64,000 nucleotides of DNA from Acanthochlamys bracteata (GCA_019914995.1 CM034143.1:436501-500500); one strand, 5' to 3'. Positions 1-12,960 are shown, counted from the stretch's first letter. Notes: generated by a model not told the origin, from the letters alone. Numbers and translations: made by a program.

Positions 1-2135
1 CTGTGAAGGAGCCGTTGGACTTGATTCGTCTTAGTCTCGACGAACGAATCTACGTAAAGCTTCGGTCCGATCGAGAGCTCCGCGGCAAACTACATGTAAC
101 AATCTGTCTCGAAAACCCTAATTTTCTAAGTTTGGTACGAACAAAATGTTTGATATTTGTTGAGAATTTTGGTTGGTTAAGCTTAAGTCGAGTGTTATCG
201 ATCTTGATTTTTATTGTAAAGCCAAAATCTGCGGTTAAATAGGGTTTGGGTTTTGTCAATTAGCTCTATTCATTGGAAATTTTTTGAAACAGGAATTTTA
301 TCTTCAACCAATTTTCACGAGTTTAGTATATAGGTTAACTATTAGGTTTGTTTAGGGTTTTGGGTTTGTCATTCAATTTTTTTTTTATTTTTCTGTCTAG
401 GCTAACCTGGAATCTGTTGGTTTTCCCTCCTGATTATGGCCTTTGGACTGTATCTGATGGCCGGAGAGCTATATTCAACGAAGAGGTCTTAGTACACTTT
501 TTCTTGCTTGAGCCTGATAAGTTATGTAACAAGTCTGCAAGCCTTGGAAAATTAGTACTTCTTATGATGGAATTGATATCCTGAATGAGGGATACTTGAT
601 TTGAAAATTGAAGAGCGTTTTTGCAGTACATTTGTCCAGGCACGTCAGGCTTAAAGTAAGCACAATTTCTTCTACATTAGACGATGACATATGAATTTGT
701 AGTTGTCTCACAGTGAAAACTCTAAATAAGAGAAGGGTATTAATGCTACAACATGGACTAAGTTTGCTATATTTCTACATTACGGAAAGATATATGCGCC
801 TTGTAATTTTGAATTATTTTGCAGTCTTACTATCTATGCACTTTGAGATAAATGGCATGATTTTGTTGATACTGATGGAATTTGGTAAAATTGTTGAAAC
901 ATGTGCTAATCTGCACTCACTGAGTTATTTGTTTGGTTCATAGCAATTAAAGGTGCTTCTTGCAGGTTAGTCCAGCAGTCTAGGTGTCCTGCAATTACCT
1001 CTTTTGTGCTACCAATCGGCATAGCGCGACATAGGATTTGTAGATGAGGTGTTATGTTTCTGAAAAATAGCTTACGTCGGACTGATTCAAAATTTCTCAT
1101 GCAACACAATTATATAGAATAATTCTGAAAGCTATCTTAGCACTCTTGTTAAGGCCTAGTAGGTGCCAACCTCTATGGTAGTAGGATTATAGCTGGCTTG
1201 GATCTGGCATTCGATATGGCGGTTTGAATGAACTTGTGAGGCAAAGTAAAAGGACTATAGCTTTTGTCATCTAGTTGTACCTTGGGATACTTTAAAGTTT
1301 TAGCTGTCTTCTATACCTAATTTACGTCAGCTTGCTAAGTAGTGAAGTCTCCATGTTACTAATTTTTACGAGTTATTGTAATGTATGCTCCAGCAGCATA
1401 ATCTATTACTAATTGTATTATTCTAACGTTCTAACATTTGGTAGTTGTCTTCTTGTTTTAGGCTTATGATCAACACCTTAACATGATACTTGGCGACGTT
1501 GAGGAGGTAATTACTACTGTAGAGATTGATGATGAAACTTATGAAGAGATTGTCAGAGTAAGCTTCAAATTTCTCCTGTTTTTTATCTATTTCTTCATTG
1601 TATTCTTTCAAATTTTCTAGTACCCCCTACCCTAGGTTCTTGTACCTACAAGTTTACTGATGTGAGTGCATTAGTGTTGCTTTACCCGATTTTTCTGCTT
1701 ACTAACACTAATAGTTTATTTGACCAAACGGATGATAATTAGTACCATCAATTATTTGGTCCTATATATTTTTTTACAAGGTTTTTCACCTGTTAATGTT
1801 TCCTCTCCCCTGTGGTCGTACATTTTCCTAATATAACACAAGGGAAATCGTATTCTTTCCACTGCCGTTATTTAATTTCCACCTAGATCCCATAAGACCT
1901 CACTCGTGGCTTCCCTGCAGGAGAGTGTTTATCTGTCATTGGGTAGGTTAACGGGATAAGACTGATTCTGACTTACCTAGTTTCCTTGTGATTCTGTATA
2001 AATTGGTAGCCTTATATTCATCTGCGTACAGTTTCTCCCTTTTGATGTTCACAGACTACAAAGCGCACCGTTCCCTTCCTTTTTGTCAGAGGAGACGGTG
2101 TCATTCTGGTTTCTCCACCTCTGAGAACAGCTTAA
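1..2135 (+). CDS. LSM3: LSM3, U6 snRNA-associated Sm-like protein (5' end outside window)
   Basis: LSm3 is a subunit of the LSm2-8 ring that binds the 3' end of U6 snRNA in the nucleus and of the LSm1-7 ring in cytoplasmic mRNA decay. Coding exons are 1-95 (partial), 1462-1557 and 2055-2135, all with GT-AG boundaries and in frame. Exon 1 reads [20 protein letters not shown] and ends RELRGKLH; exon 2 continues [16 protein letters not shown]; exon 3 holds the Sm2 motif [13 protein letters not shown] and ends in LRTA before the stop. Family members are about 98 residues, so only about 8-10 N-terminal codons lie upstream of the window. The first intron is long (1.37 kb) for so small a gene. The identification is close to certain; the start codon cannot be seen. 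Confidence 0.96.
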
Positions 2136-3236
2136 GTGGACCCGATGTCTCCAATGACAACCATTTTGGTGTTCGCTTATTTATGATCCATCTGCGATTA
2201 CCTGCTTGTTGTCTTTCATCTTCTGGTGTTGTACTTTCTGAGGCCAATGTACTTTAGTTGAAGAGAGCGTTTAAGCTGTAGAAGGTTAATTGGCACCTTC
2301 TTGCAAAATTGCGATTAGAAACGTGTTGTAACAAATTACATGTATTACTCAGAGGTGCTGACTGATGTGTTCCCTTTTTCTTGATTGGAGTAATTCAGTG
2401 ATCCAAATTTTATGAAGCAGGTATTGAACTGATGGTAAGGTTTTTCTTCTGTGGTGCAAAGTATTCAACGGTCAAAGTTTGTTGAATGCACCCATTCAAT
2501 CTATTTCCGAAACTCTGGGTTTGTGGTTGAAATGTGTGCGGAATTAGGTTATAATTTTTATACGAAAGGCCTAGTTGAGTTGATTAATCATATTATAAAT
2601 GTCTGTTAACAATGTTGTCACATACTTCAATTTGAATTTTGCATTCTTGTCTTTGGTTCTTGTTTTGTAGCTTGATTCTAGAGGATGATAAGTATTTCCA
2701 AAATTTGGAAAATGGTCTCTCGAATTTAATGGAATCTTCAGTTCAGCAAGGGTGTGTTCTTTTACACCCAGAATTAATTTATTTTTTACTAAAAATTATT
2801 TTTAATTTATTTTTATTATAAAAAGAATACAAAAAATTATTTTCAATTTATTTTTCAATTCAAAAAAATTTATTATTTTAAAACAATATTATTTTTAATA
2901 ATTTAACTTTAAGAATTCACTTTCAAAATAAAAAAAGTACACTCTATAGAATTCTTAAAATCAAATTCTAGTTTAGATTTTTTTCAGAAGCCGAAAAAGA
3001 TGTAGATTAATTTGAAAATAATAGAACAATTGTTTGTGGGAAAAAAAAAACAATATCCTCGTTAAAAAGAAAGCTGTGTAATTAAAGAAATTTATAAGAT
3101 TATCCAAAAGAAAAAAGAACACGAAATAGCCCTCGAAGGTTTCTCCGCCGAATTATTCGCTCAATTCGACCAAGCCAAAGCCTGACCCAAAAGAAAAAAG
3201 GAGAAGAAGATCGAGAGCGAAGAGAAATAGAAAAGA
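2136..3236. other. LSM3 3' region and BolA2 promoter
   Basis: The first few hundred bases are probably the LSM3 3' UTR. From about 2750 to 2950 there is an AT-rich block flanked by GTGTTCTTTTACACCC-like sequence on the left and AAAGTACACTCTA on the right. This could be a degenerate inverted-repeat element. The 3100-3236 stretch is purine-rich leader sequence of the next gene. No further gene was seen. Confidence 0.5.
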
Positions 3237-4341
3237 ATGGGAGTGACAAAGGAAGACGTAGTTGCTGCTCTCAATTCAAATCTTGTCCCGTCTCATCTGG
3301 TAATTTCAGTTCTCTTCAACTGCATCTCACTCTGTGTTCTTTTAAACTGTAGAAGAATTTCTGTTTTTTTTTTAATTCTGATTTTGCTGTTGGCGTTCTT
3401 CTTCTTCTACGCAGGAAGTGATCGATACCTCTGGCGGGTGAGTAGCTAGCAAATCAATTCAATCTTCTAACAAAGTTTATATACTTTCTACCTTTTTCGT
3501 GATTTTTCTAAAAATTCTTTTTGAAGAAATTTGATTCCAATATCGCAAGGGTTGAGAAATTGGTGTTAACTGAAATTTTTCTCTATTATATATAAGTTCA
3601 TTTGTTCTTGTATAATTTTTGCTAAATGTTGCTGTTCTATTTTGAATTTTGTAAACTCTTAAGAAGAATTTAGAACTTGGAGAAGTTAAGAAAGAAATTG
3701 TAGTTGTAGGTGATTGTTTTTGGAGGTATCATGACATTACAGAAGTTAGACTATTAGTATTGAAGGACAAGCAGCAACAACGAAGTGCAAGGATAAACTA
3801 TAGCGGAAGGTTCATGAAAATCCAACCTTCTTAAGTTGGATAACACTGGAAGGAGTTTACTAGTGACAATTAGTTAGTATTTGTAAGCAAAATTTATAAT
3901 ATTACCATAGAACTTTCTATTTAAAGAAAGTTAGATGCAAGTTTTCTTATTATTGTTGGGTATGTAAATTAATAAAACTAGACTAGAATGGGAAGGAAGT
4001 AGCAGAAACAACAAGTGAGTTCAAGTACTATGAATAATAGTTAAACAAGAGAACCTAAAATTAAAGGGTAGACTGTCATGACAATCCGATCCTTATTAAG
4101 TTGGGTAACAATGTTTCATAGAAAGTTAGATTGTTTTCTTTGTAATATTTTGTTCTATGTATAAAGGTGTGGGGCTAGCTTTGAAGTGGAGATAGTATCA
4201 GAGAAGTTCGAGGGGAAGCGGCTTCTGGAGCGCCACCGCATGGTCAACACAGCACTAGCGGAGCAGATGGGCAGTATCCATGCCCTTTCTATCAAAAAGG
4301 CTCTTGCCCCTTCTCAGGTTCAAGAACCTCCCAAGGCTTAA
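3237..4341 (+). CDS. BOLA2: BolA2-type BolA-like protein
   Basis: BolA2-class proteins act in the cytosol and nucleus with monothiol glutaredoxins (GRXS17 type), sharing a glutathione-ligated [2Fe-2S] cluster. Exons are 3237-3299, 3415-3437 (only 23 nt) and 4167-4341, giving 86 residues. The protein reads MGVTKEDVVAALNSNLVPSH, then LEVIDTSGGCGASFEVEIVS, then EKFEGKRLLERHRMVN, ending SQVQEPPKA. The conserved cysteine after the GG pair and the RHRMVN motif are present. There is no targeting extension, unlike the chloroplast BolA1/4 and SufE-BolA forms. The start is the first ATG and agrees with family length. The tiny second exon has perfect splice sites and keeps the frame. Confidence 0.95.
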
Positions 4342-5717
4342 GCTTGCCATATTATACTAAATTAATGTCCAAGTCTTATCTGTAGTGTGAAGCAGGATCT
4401 TGAGAGGTTGTTGTAGGAGTGGCTGCAAGCACTAGAGTAGTTATGAATGTCAAGCAATATTTACAATTATATGCTCCCTAATGGTGCTATAATGCCTGGC
4501 CCATTTTCAACCATTGGATCTTTGATTTTTATTATATCTATTGGGTTATGACTTTACTTGTGACTTTACTTGGGTATGACTTATTGGATTTTAATGGCCA
4601 TAGTTTGATTCTTCTTGTTCTGGATAATTTACTAGGAGTTTCATTACTTAGACCCATTCAGTTTATTAACACTAGGGTTTTTGGTTCCTTGTTCGAATTG
4701 TGAGCTGGTTGACAGTGTGAACCCCATGGCCGTGATCTATGAATGGGCATGATTTACTAAGGTCATACGGTGCATTGAATTGCACTTGTGTGGATTTTTT
4801 GCATTTGCAAGACCACTTATTCGTACGCTTCTTTAAACAAATCTTATACTTTACCTAAGAGTAAGATAAAATCCGTTATGCTCAATTCTTCCTTCGATTC
4901 CACTCTAGAGTGAAGTTCTAGTCTCTAGAAGCGACAGTGGTGTACTGAATAATGTTTTCTGGAGTATAATTAACTGCCATGATCCATGTCTTTCTAGGCT
5001 GTAGGTAGCACCAAATGTTTGTAAAAGTCTCATTCGGCCTATATATGATTCATCATCTTCAAAGAAGTGATTGGTTCATGTGATTCGTTAACTTTCAAGG
5101 CATGTCAAGTTCATTACTATAAGATAGTTGTTGTAGGTTGCAACAATTCTTGTAAGTTTCTCATTACTTTGGTTATTTCATCTTTTAAGGGAGTTGGATT
5201 CATAAATTTGGGGATATTTACCAGCTAGAAGCGGTTCAAAATTTTGTGAACTTCCTTTCTTAATTCTTTATGTGCATAGACTGTTTGTAGCCTCTTTAGC
5301 ACTACTACATAAAAGTGCCTGCAATTCTGCCTTATACTTCTCGTAGTGAATCCAAAATCTGTACCTGTTTTTCTGTTGTTGATGCTTCAAAGAGTTATCT
5401 TTCTTACACAGGCTCAGATAGGATTGATTAATCTAGTTCATGACCTATATATAAAACTCATGGTTTAGGATCATAGTGTGTATTTTTTCCTGCTTATAAT
5501 TTAGTTTCTTTCACTAAAAATTACTTCTAGCTTAACTTTAGTTACACAAAAGAATATAAGAAATCACTCTCAATTTATTCTTTTATAAGGAATACAAAAT
5601 TAAATTTATTTTTGACGGCACTATTTGTAGTAATTTAATTTTTATTAACTCATTTTCTATTAAAAGAATATATTTTTAAATTGAGTTTCGTGAAATTGAA
5701 TTCAGTAAAAAATATAT

Positions 5718-5811
5718 TAGAAGTGAGTTCGAGGTAAACTAAAATACAGAAAATCAATCGAATTTAGAAGTGAGTACGAGGTAAACTAAAATACAGAAAA
5801 TCAATCGAATT
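5718..5811. repeat. 47-bp tandem duplication
   Basis: Two adjacent 47-bp units, 5718-5764 and 5765-5811, differ at one base (GTTCGAG versus GTACGAG). The near-identity indicates a recent duplication in the pyrophosphatase upstream region. Confidence 0.9.
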
Positions 5812-5864
5812 CAAAATTTGAATGTAATTGAAAAAACATCCTTATAGTCTTAGAGTGGAAGACC

Positions 5865-5884
5865 TATGGGCTATATAGCCCATA
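5865..5884. promoter_or_regulatory. Perfect 20-bp palindrome with paired site II (TGGGCT) motifs
   Basis: The sequence TATGGGCTATATAGCCCATA is its own reverse complement and carries TGGGCT on both strands. TGGGCY (site II) motifs bind TCP factors in plant housekeeping promoters. Further AGCCCA and GGGCCC motifs follow within 100 bp. It lies about 0.3 kb upstream of the likely pyrophosphatase TATA box. Regulatory function is inferred. Confidence 0.5.
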
Positions 5885-6805
5885 TAGTTAGCCTACTGAC
5901 TGTTTATGATAGCCTGTGAAATATAACAATGAGTAAAGCCCATGAACTATACTACATGATCAGGGCCCAACTATATTCTGTGGATTTAACTCGCCATAAG
6001 AGACTGCGCTATAGCACTCAACAATAATATACTTTCAAAAGAAAGAAGAAAAAGAGTTAAACGTGCGCTCACGTAGATAGAGAGAACAATTCCACTGGAT
6101 TCGCGCGCCAATCTGACCACAAGAAAAAATCTCCTCAATTTTTTTCGCTGCTTCATTCATTTCAATCTCTCCATATTTAAAAGCTCAAATCTTAAATGCA
6201 ACCAGATCCAATCACCAGAAAAACAAGAAGAACAAAACATTGTAATCTTTTTTTCTTCTGCAAAGGTATTATTAATCTATCGGTTGTTTTTCATGTTTCT
6301 TTCTCTGTTTTGATTTCTTTGTTTTCGTCTTGATTCCAGAAATTTGTTGTTATAATTACATCTTGAGTTCTCTTTTCTTGTTAAATTATTCATAATGTTT
6401 ATGATTTGGGATTTTGGTTCACATCTGTTAAATTAATTTGAAAACTAGATTTATTAGAGAATAAATGAGTTGGCATGAACATGAACCACCTTTTCACAAA
6501 ACAAGATGTTTTTTTTTTTCCTGGAATCAAGTATAGCGTGCTATAAGATCTCATCTGAGAAATTAATCACGGAAGCAAAACGTTTTCCAATATGAAAAAA
6601 TTTTTTTGTCACAATATCCATGGGCATAAAATCCGCTTTTTGCATTTAAACAATTATATCCTTTATTATTGTTCAAGGAAAACTCGGTGGAGAAACCTTT
6701 CTTAATAGATAAAGCTAGCTGCACACGATTGCCTTATGTAAAACGTGTTTGTGTTAAAATCTGAAAGTGATTTGTGTTTTCTTTGATTGCGCATGTTTCA
6801 GCAAA

Positions 6806-8292
6806 ATGAGCGAAGAAAATGAGATTGTACCAGTTGAGAAAAAGCGTTATGTTCCTAGATTGAATGAGAGGATTCTTTCATCCTTGTCAAAGAGATCTGT
6901 AGCCGCACATCCTTGGCATGATCTTGAAATTGGTATGCTTTCGCCGTACTAGAACTCTTTTTGCATGTGTTAATAGTGGGCTGGAATGATCATAGTTGTG
7001 TGATTTGCATTCAGGTCCTGGGGCTCCCGCTATATTTAATGTTGTAAGTTACCGTTCCATGTTTTTTTTTTATACTGGTCTATGACAGAACTTCAGTTCA
7101 TGTTCCTTTATCAATTTGCTATAGGTCATTGAGATTACTAAAGGAAGCAAAGTCAAGTATGAGCTCGACAAGAAAACAGGACTCATTAAGGTCTGTAGCT
7201 CCTCTACCCTTGGCCTATTATTTGTTGTCTCACGTATGTCTTGAAACATTTGTGGAATGCCATACTAATGGATCCTTTGTCATCTGCTGAGTTTGTCGTT
7301 TCCAAAGACATCCGAATAGATAGATCAGGCCTTGCTTATATGATGAGCTTCTTTATTTTGACAAAATTGTTATGATGTTGCTTCTAGGTGGACCGTGTAC
7401 TATACTCCTCAGTTGTGTATCCTCACAATTATGGCTTTATCCCCCGTACACTTTGCGAAGACAATGACCCTATGGATGCTTTGGTCCTCATGCAGGTGAA
7501 TCTTTTGTGTTTATGATCAAAACAGTATTAACTTGCTGTTGGGTTTTGCGAAAGTTGCTGGTGTGCATTTAGTAAAATTCTTAGGGCTCAGACTTAACTA
7601 ACTAGAAATGGAGAACTTGAATTGCTATAGGAGCCTATTCTTCCTGGATCTTTTCTCCGAGCGAAGGCAATCGGGCTTATGCCCATGATTGACCAGGTAC
7701 TATATATGAGAGTTACTTGACTATAGAATGTTTTACAGATAATGAGAAACTTAAATAATGTTTGAAGTGTTTTTGCACAGGGGGAGAAGGATGACAAGAT
7801 CATTGCAGTATGTGCAGACGACCCTGAGTATCGTCACTACAACTGCATTAGTGAACTTTCTCCTCATCGTCTTAATGAGATCAAGCGTTTCTTTGAAGAT
7901 TGTATCCTTCTTAACAAACAGCTTTACCTTCCCTGATTTTATCCGAATCTTGTTTAGTTCTAGAATTTCTACTTTAAAGTCCTTGACAAATACTTCAGAT
8001 AAGAAGAATGAGCACAAAGAGGTTGCTGTCAATGAGTTCTTGCCTCCAGAAACTGCTCGTGAAGCTATAAAATACTCCATGTAAGCTGTTCTTACTCTGT
8101 AGTGAGGTTAAATATGAAACGAAAAGCAGTTTTAGCTGCATGTACGTTCAAATTAAAATGTGACTGAATATTTGTTTTAATATCTTTCGATCAGTTATAT
8201 TTGATGCAATCTGAATTAATCTTGTCTGTTCTGATCGATGTGGATGCAGGGATCTGTATGCTGAATATATCTTGACTAGCCTGAGGCGTTAG
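6806..8292 (+). CDS. PPA: Soluble inorganic pyrophosphatase (family I)
   Basis: Hydrolyses pyrophosphate to two phosphates in the cytosol, pulling UDP-glucose and other PPi-releasing reactions forward. Coding exons are 6806-6932, 7015-7043, 7125-7190, 7388-7495, 7631-7696, 7781-7901, 7999-8080 and 8250-8292, giving 213 residues, the usual plant PPA1-like length. The family signature [11 protein letters not shown] carries the metal-binding aspartates. [18 protein letters not shown] and the [19 protein letters not shown] block are also typical. There is no transit peptide, so this is not the longer plastid form (PPA6). A leader intron at about 6266-6801 ends just upstream of the ATG. The N-terminus [20 protein letters not shown] fits the cytosolic group. 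Which PPA1-PPA5 paralogue it matches is not decided. Confidence 0.95.
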
Positions 8293-9149
8293 AAGATTGC
8301 TGTTGGTGTCCTACTGGAATTATGCTGCAGTTTCACTTGCTATGATCAGTAGAGGAATCGCTCTTTTTCCTCCTCTGAGGAATTTGCAGCATTGCTTCGG
8401 ATCTTTTACTTCTGTTTCAGAGCGTAGTTTTAAATCCCATAAAAGTGAGAAAACTTGCAGAGTTCACCGATGAATTGTACTTAAATATATGCCAATTACC
8501 TACATTTATAAATATGTTAAATAAGAATCTTGTTTTATAATGGTCTGAATATATACATACGAATGTTATTATTGATTAGGTTTTGAGTTGCTTTCTTTCA
8601 CCAAACATTTCAGGGACAATTTTTTTGGGAAAGATAAGAGCAACGGCATCAACCAGGTATTTGCTAGAATCATGAAATAAACAAACCTCCCAGGTTACAA
8701 AATACTCATTCCGCAAAGATGTATTTCGCTCACCTCCTACCATACAACAAATAGAAACTGTAGACAAGTGTACTCAAAGACATAGCCATAGTATTACCCT
8801 TTTTTTACGTACTGAAGCAAAGTATTACTACAGCAGTACAGGTAATAACATGCGTTTGCGTACTTGTGTATATCACTGAGATAAATAAAGAAACCAGCAG
8901 TATTAAAATTGCTTCATCACCTATTGAAATCCATTTAAATTTCAAATCAATAGACATGTACAGTAAATTAGAGAGAATTGCCCAACGATGATTATAAAGC
9001 AGGATGAATTGAATCAATCAAGATGACAAAGGAGTCTCCATAAGCAGATACATACATCATGGAAGTTTTAGCATGAGAATTTTAGAAGGCAAGTGTTCAC
9101 CATGCAGAGTAGTTGTTGTATATCCAGCTCTAGGAAATTTTAAAGAATT
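8293..9149. other. Convergent 3' ends of pyrophosphatase and FBPase
   Basis: About 0.86 kb separates the two stop codons. It should contain both 3' UTRs running toward each other. No other gene or repeat was recognised. Confidence 0.6.
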
Positions 9150-12100
9150 TCAATCCTTTGACTCCTGTGCAGCATAGAGTGATTTAATCTCTTCAACATC
9201 GTCGTAGCTTCCGAGAAAGATTGGTGACCTCTGGTGAATCTCGGTAGGAATCAGTTCAAGTGCCTAAAAAAATGGTAAGTATAAGGCGGGTAATACCCTG
9301 TGAAAAATGACGCTGTACTCTTAAAAGAATGTAAAGAAAAAAAGATGACAAAGGGCTTACCCTTTGCTGTCCTGTGAAAGCCTGGCCACCAGCTTGTTCC
9401 ATCAGGAATGACATTGGGAAGACTTCATATAGAACACTGTCAAGAAAGGAATTGCAAAAACAGTTAATTCGTCTTTTCACAGAGAAGCTGTTACTCTTGT
9501 AATTTGATAAAGGGAGAAGAAGTATCTTCAAACATACCGCAATTTCCCGTTAGGACTCTTCTTATCAGCAGGGTACAAAAAGATGCCTCCGTAAAGAAGA
9601 GTTCGGTGAATATCAGCCACCATACTGTAAGGAGTCAAAGAAGAGACACACATCAGAGATAACATTAATCAGGACATCAGAAACAAGATCTGTAGAAATA
9701 TAAAAAAATTCATTGCCTTGAAACTTTGAATTGATTCTTCCCATGTAAGAGTCGTTATTGCTACAAAAGTTACTTTAATTCGATTTAAACAAGTATTATT
9801 AGCAGCATACACGGCATGATGCGCATCACCGCTGGCACCATTACTTTTTGCAGGTTACTAAGTTTCTAGCATAAAGCATAGATATAAAAATTAAGACGGA
9901 AATCTATAGGAATTACTACAACAATATCCTATTCGAACCATAAACTACTCATCCAAAGATGTACCTCCCAATATATCTCAGAGACTTCGGTGAAGAACCA
10001 TCCTTAGGAAATTTGCACTTCTCCACAAACCTGTAAGTCAAATTTTCTTTAGAATCTTGGTAGTTAGAGACATTTCTAGTTACACAAATAGATAGATGCT
10101 GAAATTATTTGTAAAAGGAAACTAGAAACATTTCATATCGTCATTTACTTTGTTGTAGGCTCATCCCAGTTCTTAGCATTTCCTTCATTCACTGAATATA
10201 TTTTCCCCTTCTTAGGTATCTGCAAGCATAAAGCAAATTTCATGTAATCATCCAGGCAGATTAAGGACTAGTCCTATGATAAAAATAGTAGAGATAACAA
10301 GTATAAAATTGATACTAAATTCATTAAAAAGGCGAGGATTGATGCTCATGTTAGTACAACATACTAAAAATAGCACAAATCTATAGAGCATTCATATGTA
10401 TATGTCAGTTGATCAATCTTAACATCAATTAGAGTCCAAGCTGTCTAAAAAGGGGAAAGAAGTTATTGTGTAAGTGCATAACCTTGATGTCTGGGTGTGT
10501 TAATATGAATTCTCCAAGAGAAGGATCCAGGGTAAAACCATTTACACCATTTCCTGTACTCAAAACAAGCTGCAAAACAAACATTTTCAGGTTAAACATT
10601 TAAAGCAAGGATGAACTTTCAGATGGAAATACTAATATACAAGACATATAAGTAACCAGCAGTATTAACCTAAAATCCATGATTTAGAAGGGAAAAGCAT
10701 GTTTCTATAAGCATGCACTTCATACAAACTTCCAATGCAGAATCCTCCAATAATAAGCACGTTACTCATTCAAGTAAAAGTGAAGTTCATGGATACATTA
10801 CCGTGCATGAACTTCCATACATGCAATAGCCAGCTGCTAACATATGTGTTCCTGGTTGCAGTACATCATTGATGGAGACGTCATCCTTATTGTCAATCAA
10901 GTAAATGCCAAAAATCTACGACAAACAACAGAAAAGAAAATTAGGTGGAAATCTGCTAAGCTCTTCCATTTTTATCCTGAAACGTAAATTTCTTTACAGA
11001 AAAGCAGCCAGCAGCTTATAGTTCATGTCTATTGCAGAAATCAAGTCACAGTTTTTTTTTTAATATTTATTTTTCAAATTTAACCAAATCAGAGCAACTT
11101 GAAGTTTGTGAAATCATGAAAATCTGTCCATCTCTCCAAGGAAATTTCTCTACTCCAGAAAACTTTTTGACTGCAAGTTTACTCAGAAAAGGGCTTACAG
11201 TTCCAATGGAAACACCACAGTCAATGTTCGATGAACCATCAAGAGGATCAAAAACAACAGCATACCTGCAGAAGGAGAAGAAAATCACTAAATAACAACT
11301 AAAGTCAAAATAAAAATTATTAAAAGAATAACTATTACACACTTTCCGCGCAGGGAGTGGTCCACGATATGTGCCTCTTCATTCTCTTCAGACACCAGGA
11401 TACACTGTGTAATCAAAATTATTACAGACACATTATGAACCAACTTCTATATGTGATTGACCAAGACTTACTGTTCTTCCACTGCTGACTAATGCCTTGA
11501 TAAATACTTCATTGGACAAAACATCAAGTTTCTTCTGCTCTTCACCCTGAATTTATACAAGGAACAATCATTAGATTCATTTTGACTTGTTTAACAATGA
11601 CAAGCAATAACATGAAAATGATGTCTATAATGGGAACTACAAAATGCGTTTCAGACTTTGCTGACCAGACATTTTATGAAACAGTTATTTGAATAGGACC
11701 TCTACTCATTCATATACCAGTAATCAACAACAAAACCAGTTCTAATGTGTCATTAATGTAAGATTAAGTGCATCAGCATAATAAACCACTCTATAACAAC
11801 ACTATTTCTTTTAACTTAAGAATGACTTTTAATCTTTTATACAACACCATGCTCCTAATTGATGCAGAACTAGAGAATTAAAATAAAATACATAGAGAGA
11901 AGATCCTTGCCTGAACATTCATCTCCCCAGCAAGTCCAATGAGTTTCGCTAGTCCAGCCTGTACAGAACAATTCATTAAAAAATCCAGAAAAATTGAAAG
12001 AAACAAAACATGGTCCAATCCAGACACCAACCGTGCTAGCATTTCTTGTTTAGAATTACTAAGGAATATGAAATTAAAACAAAGGCATATGTTAAGTGGA

Positions 12101-12828
12101 ACAGAACAGCAGCCAATCATTCAGTCCTCTTAACCACACACATAACACAGCAAAAGCAAAAACGAAAAATCTATTAAACGATAATAAGTTCTACTAATCG
12201 AAAATAATCACACATTTTTAGTGCTAGTTACGTACGATCCTCTCAACTACAAAACAAATCAATCTCTACGACAGGGGCGGGGTATGGGGGAGGGTGGGGG
12301 CGTGGACAAAAATGAGCGATATCAGTTGATTGAGTGAAACCAAACATCAACCAGACTAGCTATTCATGCTTGTTTAATTAGTACTCACATCAATTTCTAA
12401 ACCAGATACATGTTAAAATGAACGCAAGAAACATACATCCATTAACCGAGAAGAACGACTCATTAAAAATGCTAATCAATCCGGTCATTTTCCGATAAAC
12501 CCGATTAATACCAAATTGTAAATTATTAATAAATAAAAGAACAGTTACTTAACTGGCACAATGATCGCAGCTGCTAGATACTACAAATACCCAGACAAAA
12601 AAAAGAGAGAAAAATCCCCCCAAAAGAAAGAGAAATTGACAACAGATACATAATTTGATTGAATAGAACCTTGTTGACTGCGGAGCAAACAAACTTGCAG
12701 CCGAGAACGATGTGATTGAGAAGAATGCTGAAATCGCCGCGCGACTCCGGGTGCTTTCCCTGCTCGTTCAACACGTAGCGAGTAATCGTCATCAGATCAG
12801 TCCGGTGAGCGTCCGCCGAGTGATCCAT
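9150..12828 (-). CDS. CYFBP: Fructose-1,6-bisphosphatase, cytosolic
   Basis: Converts fructose-1,6-bisphosphate to fructose-6-phosphate in the cytosol, a control step of sucrose synthesis that is inhibited by fructose-2,6-bisphosphate. Twelve exons from the start: 12670-12828, 11911-11958, 11472-11546, 11343-11404, 11199-11265, 10802-10915, 10483-10569, 10149-10219, 9965-10030, 9538-9624, 9361-9436, 9150-9263; total 341 residues. It starts [20 protein letters not shown]. The metal-site motif [17 protein letters not shown] and the signature [20 protein letters not shown] are intact. There is no transit peptide and no cysteine-bearing regulatory loop, so it is the cytosolic isoform. An in-frame ATG lies 21 codons upstream, but the family start is MDH. 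The second intron has a GC donor (see findings). Confidence 0.97.
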
Positions 12829-12951
12829 CGATACCCGATCGATAGATATTTTACTTCTCCGACTGTTCGAATATCTGCTTCCTGATTTCAAATTTGTTCT
12901 TCTTTTGATTCTGCGAATGAAATGTGCGGAAAGAAAAACAGCGCTGGCGCC

Positions 12952-12960
12952 ATTTATATA
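12952..12960 (-). promoter_or_regulatory. TATA box of cytosolic FBPase gene
   Basis: The minus strand reads TATATAAAT about 125 bp upstream of the FBPase start codon, a consistent distance for a TATA box with a leader of roughly 90 bases. Confidence 0.55.

Larger units (their letters stand above)
4342..6240. other. Intergenic: BolA2 3' UTR and pyrophosphatase promoter
   Basis: No gene was recognised. The stretch holds the BolA2 3' UTR, an AT-rich block at about 5500-5720 resembling other interspersed blocks in the window, the 47-bp tandem duplication and the TGGGCT palindrome listed separately, and a TATTTAAA at about 6174 that could be the TATA box of the pyrophosphatase gene. Confidence 0.5.
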
